From JBQTIP01 sp052388025 (GTDB taxonomy: Bacteria > Actinomycetota > UBA4738 > HRBIN12): DNA of 8,016 nucleotides. Below the pieces are notes generated by a model. It was not told where the DNA came from and made no database searches. It saw nothing but the letters and a program-made list of their open reading frames with translations. The stretch is taken from contig JBQTIP010000094.1 in NCBI GenBank assembly GCA_052388025.1, forward strand, positions 1 through 8,016. Direction: 5' to 3'. The translations under genes and the position numbers were made by a program. Positions within the stretch are counted from its first letter, which is position 1. Every line of letters begins with the position of its first letter. This document shows, piece after piece, positions 1 to 6,131 of this stretch.

Positions 1-24
1 GCGGTTCAATTCCGCTCCCCGCCT
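1..24 (+). tRNA. tRNA 3' end, probably tRNA-Cys (5' part outside window)
   Basis: The first bases form the 3' half of a T arm (GCGG, loop TTCAATT, then CCGCT). An acceptor strand CCCCGCC and a discriminator T at 24 follow. A U73 discriminator is typical of bacterial tRNA-Cys, and a GGCGGGG/CCCCGCC acceptor fits cysteine tRNAs of high-GC actinobacteria. A Cys tRNA just before tRNA-Val(GAC) also matches the common Gly-Cys-Val tRNA cluster of that phylum. The anticodon lies outside the window, so the amino acid is inferred. No CCA is encoded. Confidence 0.65.
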
Positions 25-54
25 CTCCGTCGCGGTTCTTACAATGACGGGCAC

Positions 55-126
55 GGGCGCTTAGCTCAGGGGGAGAGCGCTTCCTTGACGCGGAAGAGGT
101 CAGAGGTTCAAATCCTCTAGCGCCCA
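55..126 (+). tRNA. tRNA-Val(GAC)
   Basis: A complete cloverleaf can be folded. The acceptor is GGCGCT preceded by G (55-61) pairing with AGCGCCC (119-125). The D stem is GCTC/GAGC (64-67, 75-78). The anticodon stem is CTTCC/GGAAG (80-84, 92-96) with loop TTGACGC, giving anticodon GAC at 87-89. The T stem is AGAGG/CCTCT (102-106, 114-118) with loop TTCAAAT. The discriminator is A126 and no CCA is encoded, so it must be added after transcription. It lies 30 bp behind the partial tRNA and is probably cotranscribed with it. It decodes GUC and GUU valine codons. Confidence 0.96.
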
Positions 127-152
127 CTCTAGCGCCCACACTCCAGCGCCCG
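119..152 (+). repeat. Tandem copies of the tRNA-Val acceptor end
   Basis: AGCGCCC, the 3' acceptor strand of tRNA-Val(GAC), occurs three times in a row, starting at 119, 131 and 145, with spacers of 5 and 7 bases. The first copy is the functional tRNA end. The others lie in the 3' flank. The 20-base stretch 132-151 matches 754-773 behind tRNA-Val(CAC) at 18 of 20 positions. Confidence 0.7.
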
Positions 153-688
153 CTATGCGCGGCCGGGCAGTCCGCGTTCCATGGGTATCGGTCGCCCTCG
201 CCGTCTGTGAGGCCGTGCCGCGCGGCGAAGGCTGCGGCGTCCAGCCGCGAGTGCACGCCGAGCTTCAAGAGGATGTTTCCCACGTGCGTGCGAAGCGTGT
301 GATGGCTCACCGGTAGCGTCGCGGCGATCTCGGGGCCCGCGGCGTCTTGCACCAGCAAGGCGAGCACCTGTCGTTCGCGTGGCATCAGCCGCGGGGCGAG
401 AAGCTCTTCGCGCGGTGGATCGCCGGTGGCAACCGGCCGCGCCCGTTTCGAAGCGTCGCCGGTCACGACCATCGTTACCGCGAGAGCGATCCGGATCGAG
501 TCCACGAACTCGAGCGGCACTTCCTTGGTCAGGCATCTATGAAAGCCGGTCTCGATCACCTCGCGCGCTGCTTCCGCATCGTAGGAGTCGACGACCGCCA
601 GGATCTTGACTTCGGGGCAGACGTCCATCAGCCGTTTTCCCAATGACACCGCGGCGCGGTCGGGGGTAGTGATATCGTGTCGGCCCTC
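153..688 (-). pseudogene. Remnant of a LuxR-family (NarL/FixJ type) response regulator
   Basis: Read on the minus strand from 688, one frame gives the second half of a receiver domain. It begins GRHDITTPDR, runs through PEVKILAVV and GFHRCLTKEVPLEFVDSI, and is followed by a linker and a well-kept LuxR helix-turn-helix: LMPRERQVLALL, then PVSHHTLRTHVGNILLKLG, ending HSRLDAAAFAARHGL near base 209. Such proteins normally have about 50 more receiver residues in front, including the acidic pocket. These are absent: homology stops next to the 5' end of tRNA-Val(CAC), and nothing beyond that tRNA resembles them. The reading frame also has no stop before tRNA-Val(GAC) and runs on through the tRNAs to the window edge. 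A TAG at 153-155 is in another frame and would be reached only after a frameshift downstream of the HTH. Internal starts (GTG and ATG near 630-645) could still express an HTH-only protein, so loss of function is an inference. Codon use is still GC3-rich, suggesting a fairly recent break. Confidence 0.65.
643..672 (+). promoter_or_regulatory. Possible promoter of tRNA-Val(CAC)
   Basis: ATGACA (643-648) resembles a -35 box. It is followed after 18 bases by TAGTGA (667-672), a weak -10 that ends 16 bases before the mature tRNA. It lies inside the response-regulator remnant, where the tRNA would need its own promoter. The match is only moderate. Confidence 0.25.
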
Positions 689-760
689 GGGCGCGTAGCT
701 CAGCGGGAGAGCGCTTGCTTCACACGCAAGAGGTCGCAGGTTCAATACCTGCCGCGCCCA
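689..760 (+). tRNA. tRNA-Val(CAC)
   Basis: A complete cloverleaf can be folded. The acceptor is GGGCGCG/CGCGCCC (689-695, 753-759). The D stem is GCTC/GAGC (698-701, 709-712). The anticodon stem is CTTGC/GCAAG (714-718, 726-730) with loop TTCACAC, giving anticodon CAC at 721-723. The T stem is GCAGG/CCTGC (736-740, 748-752) with loop TTCAATA. The discriminator is A760 and no CCA is encoded. It decodes GUG. It resembles tRNA-Val(GAC) closely in acceptor and D arm, as expected for isoacceptors recognised by one valyl-tRNA synthetase. Confidence 0.96.
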
Positions 761-780
761 CACTGCGGCGCCCACAACCC
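753..780 (+). repeat. Second copy of the tRNA-Val(CAC) acceptor end
   Basis: The tRNA acceptor end and its flank, CGCGCCCACACTGC (753-766), is followed directly by the similar 14-base unit GGCGCCCACAACCC (767-780). Together with the tandem copies behind tRNA-Val(GAC), this shows that the 3' ends of both valine tRNAs carry imperfect duplications. Confidence 0.6.
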
Positions 781-925
781 CCGCTTTGCGTGCTCGGACG
801 CACCGGACTAAGCTCGCTGGCGGCGACTGACGTAGTTACCCCGATGCGGATGCAGGATGCATGCCTCGTGATCCGTTGCTAGACAAGCGTGTGCCGCTGC
901 ACTGCCGGAAGCTCGAGGAGGAACC
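781..925. other. Intergenic region upstream of the DUF11 gene
   Basis: This holds the untranslated leader and presumably the promoter of the secreted DUF11 protein. GATGC occurs three times, at 843, 849 and 856. TAGACA at 880-885 is a weak -10-like hexamer without a good -35. GAGGAGG at 915-921 is a strong Shine-Dalgarno sequence just ahead of the ATG at 926. No coding region or RNA gene could be supported here. Confidence 0.5.
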
Positions 926-1858
926 ATGAGACGCCCGACGCTGAAGGGCCTGCCAGGATCGATCCGACTGATCTCGATCCTGGTGGTCTCCCTGGCCGTG
1001 ATGGTTGTGCCCGGCGTCGGGATCGCCGCGCCCTCGGCCGATCTGTCCGTATCCCAGGCTGCCTCGCCGGACCCGGTCACCGCGGGGCTCAACGTACAGT
1101 TCGTCGTCACAGTGACCAATAACGGGCCGGACACGGCGACCGGTATCAAGCTGACCGATACGTTTCCTGCCGGAGCCACGTTCGTCTCCATGTCCTCGAG
1201 TCAGGGCCGGGGCTGTTCGAAGAAGCCGACCTTCGCTACCTGCAGCCTGGGGGGTCTGAACAGCGGGGCGAGCGCCACGTTCACCCTTGTGATGACGGCC
1301 CCGGCCGCCGCGGGATCGATCACGAACAGCGCGACTGCTTCGGCCAAGGTGTCGGATCCGAATCCCGCGAACAACTCCTCGGCTCCGCCAACGACTGTGC
1401 AGCCCTTCTCACCGAACAACGCGGTCGGCTTCTGCGTAGCGGGTGGCTGCTCGCTGACCACCGACCCGGGGACCGGCGCGACGAGCAGCAACGTTGAGAC
1501 CAGCACCGCGACGGTTCCTCCCGGGGACGGCGGTGTCGTGTCGCTCTTGCAGGAGGATGGGGACTCGTCCGACTGCCCCGGCTACACGTGCTTCGCGCTG
1601 CGCATCCTCATCACGTCGCCGCCGCGCACGCCGACGGATCCCTTGACGTTCGTCTTCACGATCGATGCGTCCCTTTTGCCGCCGGGGAAGGAGCTTCGCC
1701 AGGTCCGAACCTTCCACGACGGAGTCCTGGTCCCGCTCTGCTTCGGTACGTCCGCGGTGGCGGATCCCGACCCGTGCGTGCTGGAGAAGATCTTCCTCCC
1801 GGACGGCGACCTGCAGGTCACGGTGCTCTCCTCACAGAACGGCAAGTGGCGCAACTGA
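926..1858 (+). CDS. Secreted DUF11-domain protein
   Basis: A 310-residue protein. It has a basic N terminus, a hydrophobic stretch (about 15-34) and small residues around 34-38 (IAAPSA), which together read as a Sec signal peptide, so it is probably exported. Residues about 38-157 form a DUF11 domain, an Ig-like surface repeat: ADLSVSQAASPDPVTAG, VTVTNNGPDTATGIKLTDTFP, then the closing NSATASAKVSDPNPANNS. Residues about 160-310 form a less familiar C-terminal region ending with a PDPCV segment and LPDGDLQVTVLSSQNGKWR. I recall this tail from other actinobacterial DUF11 proteins but cannot name a domain for it. The eight cysteines fall into close pairs (97/106, 170/175, 217/222, 272/284), suggesting disulfides outside the cell. 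No LPXTG motif or C-terminal membrane anchor is visible. The ATG is chosen because GAGGAGG lies just upstream and the signal peptide starts there. DUF11 proteins are usually surface or adhesion-type proteins; the exact role is unknown. Confidence 0.88.
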   Translation: MRRPTLKGLPGSIRLISILVVSLAVMVVPGVGIAAPSADLSVSQAASPDPVTAGLNVQFVVTVTNNGPDTATGIKLTDTFPAGATFVSMSSSQGRGCSKKPTFATCSLGGLNSGASATFTLVMTAPAAAGSITNSATASAKVSDPNPANNSSAPPTTVQPFSPNNAVGFCVAGGCSLTTDPGTGATSSNVETSTATVPPGDGGVVSLLQEDGDSSDCPGYTCFALRILITSPPRTPTDPLTFVFTIDASLLPPGKELRQVRTFHDGVLVPLCFGTSAVADPDPCVLEKIFLPDGDLQVTVLSSQNGKWRN

Positions 1859-1885
1859 GCTGATCGTCCCGTCGCGGCCCGGTCG

Positions 1886-1891
1886 TAGACT
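1886..1891 (+). promoter_or_regulatory. -10 box for leaderless transcription of the cyclase gene
   Basis: TAGACT fits the TAnnnT -10 consensus and ends six bases before the GTG at 1898. A start site about 6-7 bases downstream would fall on or next to the start codon, so the mRNA would have no leader. No Shine-Dalgarno sequence precedes the GTG, which agrees. No clear -35 is seen around 1863-1868. Leaderless genes with this geometry are common in actinobacteria. Confidence 0.55.
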
Positions 1892-1897
1892 GCGGCC

Positions 1898-4800
1898 GTG
1901 CAGGTCTGTCCCGGCTGCGGCGAGGAGAACCCCGATCGCTTTCGCCTCTGCGGCCTCTGCGGGACGCCGCTCACGAGCGCGTCTCCCTCGCAAGAGGTCC
2001 GGAAGACCGTCACCATTGTGTTCTCCGACCTCAAGGGCTACACGAGCCTGGGCGAGACACTCGACTCCGAGTCGCTCCGCGAGGTGCTGAACCGGTACTT
2101 CGGGGCGATGAAAGCCATGATCGAACGGCACGGCGGCACCGTCGAAAAGTACATCGGCGACGCGGTCATGGCCGTCTTCGGTCTACCGAGGGTGCGCGAG
2201 GACGACGCCCTACGGGCTGTGAGGGCCGCCGCCGACATGCGCGAGGCCCTCGCCGAGCTGAACCTGGAGCTCCAGGAGGTCTGGGGCGTGACCCTCGCCA
2301 ACCGCACGGGTGTGAACACCGGCGAGGTCGTGGCCGGAGACGCAACGACCGGCCAGCGACTCGTCAGCGGTGACGCGGTCAACGTGGCTGCTCGCCTGGA
2401 GCAAGCGGCCCCGGATATGCAGGTGCTGATCGGTGAGCCGACGTACCGCCTCGTGCGGGACGCCGTCGAGGTCGAGGTCGTGGAGCCGCTCTCCCTGAAG
2501 GGAAAGGCGGAGCCGGTACCGGCGTACAGGCTCATCGCTGCTCGAGGCGGGGAGACGGTGCCCCGGCGCGCGGACACGCCCATGGTGGGCCGCGCGCGGG
2601 AGCTTCGCGAGCTTCGCGAGGCCTTCGCGCGGGCGATGGACGGCCCCACCTGCCAGCTCGTGACCCTTCTCGGTCCCGCCGGCATCGGAAAGTCTCGCCT
2701 GGTGCACGAGTTCCTGCGCTCGGTAGAGAGCGAGGCTCTCGCGATGCGGGGCCGCTGCCTGTCCTACGGGGAGGGCATCACGTACTGGCCGCTCGCGGAG
2801 GCGGTGAAGGAGGCAGCCGCGATCACCGAGGAGGACGACCCGGCAGGGGCTAGGTCGAAGTTGATGTCGCTCCTCGCAGGGACGGAGGCCGCCGTCGTCG
2901 ACCGGATCGCATCGGCGATCGGGCTCTCGACGGAGTCGTTCTCCGTTGAGGACACATTCTGGGCCGGTCGCAAGCTGCTCGAGGCGCTCGGACGTCGCCG
3001 TCCTGTCGTCTTCGTGGTCGACGACATCCACTGGGCCGAGGAGACCTTCCTCGAACTGATGGAGCACCTGATCGACTCGGCTTCCGGGTCGCCGATCTTG
3101 CTCCTGTGCACGTCGCGGCCCGATCTCGTAGACGAGCGCCCATCCTGGGCGAGCGAGCGATCGAACGTCGCCCGCCTCTATCTGGAGCCGCTCTCCGAGG
3201 ACGAGAGCGGGCTCATCGTCACCAACCTCATTGGGAGCGCCGCCGGCCTGCCGGACCTGCTTCACGCCCGGATCAACGAAGCCGCGCAGGGCTATCCGCT
3301 CTACGTCGAGCAGATGCTCTCGATGCTGATCGACGACGGCCTCCTCGTTCGGGACGAGGCGGACGGGTGGGTGCTCGCAGGAGACATCGGCTCGGTGTCG
3401 GTGCCGCCAAGCATCTCCGCGCTTCTCGCCGCCCGTCTCGACCTGCTGACGCTCGAGGAGCGGTCCGTCCTGGAGCGAGCGTCGGTCGTGGGACAGGTGT
3501 TCTACGCGGGCGCCCTACGGGCGCTCTCCGGAAACGGGGGCGCCGAGAACATCGCCGCGAGCCTGTCGGGCCTGACCGGCAAGCAGCTTATCCGGTCGAC
3601 GGACTCCACGTTCGAAGGTGAGGAGGCCTTCAGCTTCGTGCACATCCTGATCCGCGATGCGGCCTATCAGGGACTGCTGAAGCGGAGGCGAGCGGAGCTC
3701 CACGAACGGTTCGCCGATTGGCTGGAAGAAGCGCTGGGGATCCGTGTGATGGAGCAAGAGGAGATCGTCGGCTACCACCTGGAGCAGTCGCACCGATATC
3801 GAGCGGAGCTCGGACCCCTGGACGACCACGGCCGGCGGGTGGGAGATCGCGCCGCCGCACGCTTGGCGTCGGCCGGCGTTAGGGGGTTCGGTCGCGGTGA
3901 CATGCCGGCCGCCGTCAACCTGCTCGACCGGGCCACCGCCCTCTTCTCGGATCGCGATCCGAGGCGGCTGAGGCTGCTTCCGACACTGGGCGAGGCGCTG
4001 GCTGCCACCGGGGAGTTCTCCAGGGCGGACGAGGCGCTCGACCGAGCGCTCGCCGGTGCGGCCGAGCTGGGCGACCGGAAGCTCGAGACGGATGCGAACC
4101 TCGTTCGTCTCGGGGTGCGCTTCAACACCGATCCGAAGGGATGGTCGGACGAGGTCCTGCGAGAGGCGGAGCGGGCGATCTCGATCTACGAGGAGATCGG
4201 CGACAACGCCGGGCAGGCGATGGCCTGGCACCTCCTGGGGTCCGTCCACGGAACCGCCTGCAGGTACGGAGCCGCCGAGCAGGCGTCGAGGATGGCGGTT
4301 CACCACGCGCGCCTGGCGGGAGACCGTCGGCAGGAGGCTCGCAACCTTTTCTCTTGTGCGATGTGCGCCCTCTATGGACCGACGCCGGTTGCGGAGGCCA
4401 TCGAGCAGTGCGAAGAGGTGCGAACTTCGGGGGATCGTAGGGCGGAGGCGCTCGCGATGGTGGGGCTCGGTCACCTGCACGCGATGGAGGGCAGGTTCGA
4501 GCAGGCGAGGGGGCTCTGCCGAAGCGGTAGAGCCGCGCTAGAGGATCTGGGCGGGAAGGTGCTGGCCGCATCCACTTCCATCGACTCGGGCCCGGTGGAG
4601 CTGCTGGCGGACGACCCGGTCGCGGCGGAAGCAGAGCTGCGGCAGGACTACCAGGTCCTCGCGGCCATGGGAGAGAAGTACCTCCTGTCGACGACCGCGG
4701 CGCTCCTGTCTCAGGCCCTCTACGCGCAGGGGCGAGAGGACGAGGCAGAGCAGCTGACCTTCGTGAGCGAGGAGACCGCCGCGCCGGACGACGTGGAGTC

Positions 4801-5098
4801 GCAGGTCATCTGGCGGTGTGTGCGAGGCAAGGTGCTCGCCGGGCGTGGCCGCGTGGAGGAGGGCGAGGCCCTGCTCCGCCAAGCGGAGAAGCTCATCATG
4901 GACACGGAGGACATCGACGTCCAAGGTCACGTGCTGACGGACCTCGCCCGGGTGCTGTTGCGTGCGGACCGGCGTGAGGAGGCCGTGTCGGCCATCAGGG
5001 CTGCACGGAGTCTGTTCGAGCGGAAGGGCAACATCGTGGCAGCTGGTAAGGCGGATGCCTCCCTTCGTGAGCTGGGTTACGACGCAGCCGGCGCCTAG
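1898..5098 (+). CDS. Multidomain signalling protein: zinc ribbon, class III adenylate cyclase, AAA/STAND ATPase, TPR
   Basis: A 1066-residue, probably cytoplasmic protein with no signal peptide. Residues 4-21 hold a Cys4 zinc ribbon (CPGC ... CGLC). Residues about 35-213 are a class III nucleotidyl cyclase. Metal-binding Asp44 (VFSDLKGYTSL) and Asp88 (EKYIGDAVMAVFG), adenine-type Lys84 and Asp159, and transition-state Asn162/Arg166 (GDAVNVAARLE) are all present, so ATP-to-cAMP activity is predicted. Residues about 228-640 are an AAA_16/STAND-type ATPase with Walker A GPAGIGKS (259-266), Walker B VVFVVDDIHWA (370-380) and LLLCTSRPD after it. Residues about 650-1062 are helical, TPR-like repeats (for example 850-885 and 970-1000), probably a ligand or partner sensor. 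This architecture is a known large family in actinobacteria and proteobacteria; the signal it senses is generally unknown. The GTG start is supported by the zinc ribbon beginning at residue 4 and the -10 box directly upstream. It starts 39 bp after the DUF11 gene but appears to have its own promoter. Confidence 0.95.
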   Translation: MQVCPGCGEENPDRFRLCGLCGTPLTSASPSQEVRKTVTIVFSDLKGYTSLGETLDSESLREVLNRYFGAMKAMIERHGGTVEKYIGDAVMAVFGLPRVREDDALRAVRAAADMREALAELNLELQEVWGVTLANRTGVNTGEVVAGDATTGQRLVSGDAVNVAARLEQAAPDMQVLIGEPTYRLVRDAVEVEVVEPLSLKGKAEPVPAYRLIAARGGETVPRRADTPMVGRARELRELREAFARAMDGPTCQLVTLLGPAGIGKSRLVHEFLRSVESEALAMRGRCLSYGEGITYWPLAEAVKEAAAITEEDDPAGARSKLMSLLAGTEAAVVDRIASAIGLSTESFSVEDTFWAGRKLLEALGRRRPVVFVVDDIHWAEETFLELMEHLIDSASGSPILLLCTSRPDLVDERPSWASERSNVARLYLEPLSEDESGLIVTNLIGSAAGLPDLLHARINEAAQGYPLYVEQMLSMLIDDGLLVRDEADGWVLAGDIGSVSVPPSISALLAARLDLLTLEERSVLERASVVGQVFYAGALRALSGNGGAENIAASLSGLTGKQLIRSTDSTFEGEEAFSFVHILIRDAAYQGLLKRRRAELHERFADWLEEALGIRVMEQEEIVGYHLEQSHRYRAELGPLDDHGRRVGDRAAARLASAGVRGFGRGDMPAAVNLLDRATALFSDRDPRRLRLLPTLGEALAATGEFSRADEALDRALAGAAELGDRKLETDANLVRLGVRFNTDPKGWSDEVLREAERAISIYEEIGDNAGQAMAWHLLGSVHGTACRYGAAEQASRMAVHHARLAGDRRQEARNLFSCAMCALYGPTPVAEAIEQCEEVRTSGDRRAEALAMVGLGHLHAMEGRFEQARGLCRSGRAALEDLGGKVLAASTSIDSGPVELLADDPVAAEAELRQDYQVLAAMGEKYLLSTTAALLSQALYAQGREDEAEQLTFVSEETAAPDDVESQVIWRCVRGKVLAGRGRVEEGEALLRQAEKLIMDTEDIDVQGHVLTDLARVLLRADRREEAVSAIRAARSLFERKGNIVAAGKADASLRELGYDAAGA

Positions 5099-5103
5099 CC
5101 GGT
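5087..5103. terminator. Possible short hairpin between convergent genes
   Basis: CCGGC (5088-5092) and GCCGG (5098-5102) can pair around the loop GCCTA, with a further G-U pair outside. The hairpin overlaps the TAG stop of the cyclase gene and lies 7 bp from the stop of the convergent lipoprotein gene. It has no T tract, so it is at best a weak or factor-dependent bidirectional terminator. Confidence 0.25.
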
Positions 5104-5109
5104 CCGTCG

Positions 5110-6120
5110 CTAGTGTTCCCCCGCCTCCCTCGACAGGAGGGTGACCCATACGCCTTCGGGACCGGCCGCGATGCTGTACGGATCACCTCCCACGTCGATC
5201 GTCGCGACGACGTCGCGAGTCTCAGGGTCGATCCGGGACACGGTGCCGTCTTTCGTGTTCGCGACCCAGACGGCATCGGCGCCGAAAGCGATCCCCGTCG
5301 GGCCCCGCCCGACACGGATCGTCTCCAGCCGGTTCGTCGCCGGGTCGAAGACGGCGACCGTGTTCCCGGTCGGATCGGGGATCCAGACTCGGCCCGCGCC
5401 GACCGCCACGAAGCCGGCAGCGCCCGGCACATCCACTGTTCCCACGACCTCGCGCGTCACCGGATCGATGCGGGTGAGCGTGTCCTCGAGGGAGTTCGTG
5501 ACCCAAACCGCTCCCTGCCCGATCGCGATGCCGTCGGTGGGGGCTCCCACGGGGATCACGTCCACCACTCGGTCCGTGGCGGCGTCGATTCGCTCGACGG
5601 TGCCGGCGGTGGTGTCGGCCACCCAGAGCGAGGTCCCGCTAGCGACGGCCCCGCTCAGGAGCCCGCCGGGAGCCAGGCCCGCAACCGTGCCGGTGACCTC
5701 GTTGACCACGGGGTCGAGGCGGAAGACCGTGTCGCCGATCAGGGCCCAGACACCATCTCGGCCGACCGCGAGGTCGTCGGCGTTGACCGCGGTCGCCGGA
5801 CCGAGCTCGATCGGTGAGATCGCGGCCGAGTCCGGGTCGATCCGCACGACCGTCGCCGAATTGAACTGGTTGTTCGTCACCCAGACGTAGCCGAGGCCTG
5901 CCTCGACGACGTTCGGTCGGGAGAGCTCGATCGTGGTCACGACCGTGTTCGTTCCGGGGTCGATCCGAACCACGCCGCTCAGAGGTTGCGCCGACGGCGA
6001 CGGGCCCGTCGGGAGGGCCGATCCCCCTCGTTCGCAGGAAGCCATGGGCGCCGCGACGAGCACGATCCCGATCGCGGCCGCGACCGCACGTGCGGAGCGC
6101 TTCCGACCCGCTTCGGGCAC
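5110..6120 (-). CDS. Seven-bladed YVTN-type beta-propeller lipoprotein
   Basis: A 336-residue protein. The N terminus has Arg/Lys residues (6-11), a hydrophobic stretch (12-25) and PMASC ending at Cys29, which reads as a lipoprotein signal peptide, so it is probably anchored outside the membrane. The rest is seven repeats of about 41 residues with the pattern RIDPxTxxVVxTI ... GxGxVWVTN. The RIDP-like strands lie near 52, 93, 134, 177, 217, 258 and 297. The VWVTN-like strands lie near 79, 124, 165, 205, 245, 284 and 324. The first repeat starts with the outer strands and the last ends with VWVT, so the ends can close the ring as in other propellers. The fold resembles YVTN/NHL and virginiamycin-B-lyase-like proteins, but I see no reason to assign lyase activity; a binding or scaffold role is more likely. 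The GTG start lies 11 bp behind the oxidase stop, with GAGGT just upstream, so the two genes are probably cotranscribed. Confidence 0.9.
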   Translation of the reverse strand: MPEAGRKRSARAVAAAIGIVLVAAPMASCERGGSALPTGPSPSAQPLSGVVRIDPGTNTVVTTIELSRPNVVEAGLGYVWVTNNQFNSATVVRIDPDSAAISPIELGPATAVNADDLAVGRDGVWALIGDTVFRLDPVVNEVTGTVAGLAPGGLLSGAVASGTSLWVADTTAGTVERIDAATDRVVDVIPVGAPTDGIAIGQGAVWVTNSLEDTLTRIDPVTREVVGTVDVPGAAGFVAVGAGRVWIPDPTGNTVAVFDPATNRLETIRVGRGPTGIAFGADAVWVANTKDGTVSRIDPETRDVVATIDVGGDPYSIAAGPEGVWVTLLSREAGEH

Positions 6121-6131
6121 GGGACCTCAGC

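Noticed and set aside
40..45. TACAAT as a -10 box just ahead of tRNA-Val(GAC)
   Set aside because: The hexamer is good but there is no -35 at the right distance (it would fall in the tRNA-Cys acceptor), and its end lies 9 bases from the mature tRNA; cotranscription with the upstream tRNA is simpler.
148..168. Hairpin GCCCG/CGGGC as a terminator behind tRNA-Val(GAC)
   Set aside because: It has only five base pairs, an 11-base loop and no T tract.
153..536. Minus-strand ATG-started frame of 127 codons between the two valine tRNAs
   Set aside because: It is out of frame with the LuxR homology and is arginine-rich throughout; the neighbouring frame gives the response-regulator sequence.
2210..3265. 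Minus-strand open frame of 351 codons inside the cyclase gene
   Set aside because: It is a shadow of the cyclase/ATPase frame, which carries all the recognisable motifs; the shadow has none and has a skewed composition.
3515..4480. Minus-strand open frame of 321 codons opposite the ATPase/TPR part
   Set aside because: Same reason: it lies entirely within a well-supported gene, has no motif and no ribosome binding site worth noting.
5110..6120. Virginiamycin B lyase for the propeller lipoprotein
   Set aside because: The fold is shared, but YVTN-type repeats alone do not show the lyase active site, and a lipoprotein in an operon with an oxidase fits a binding role better.
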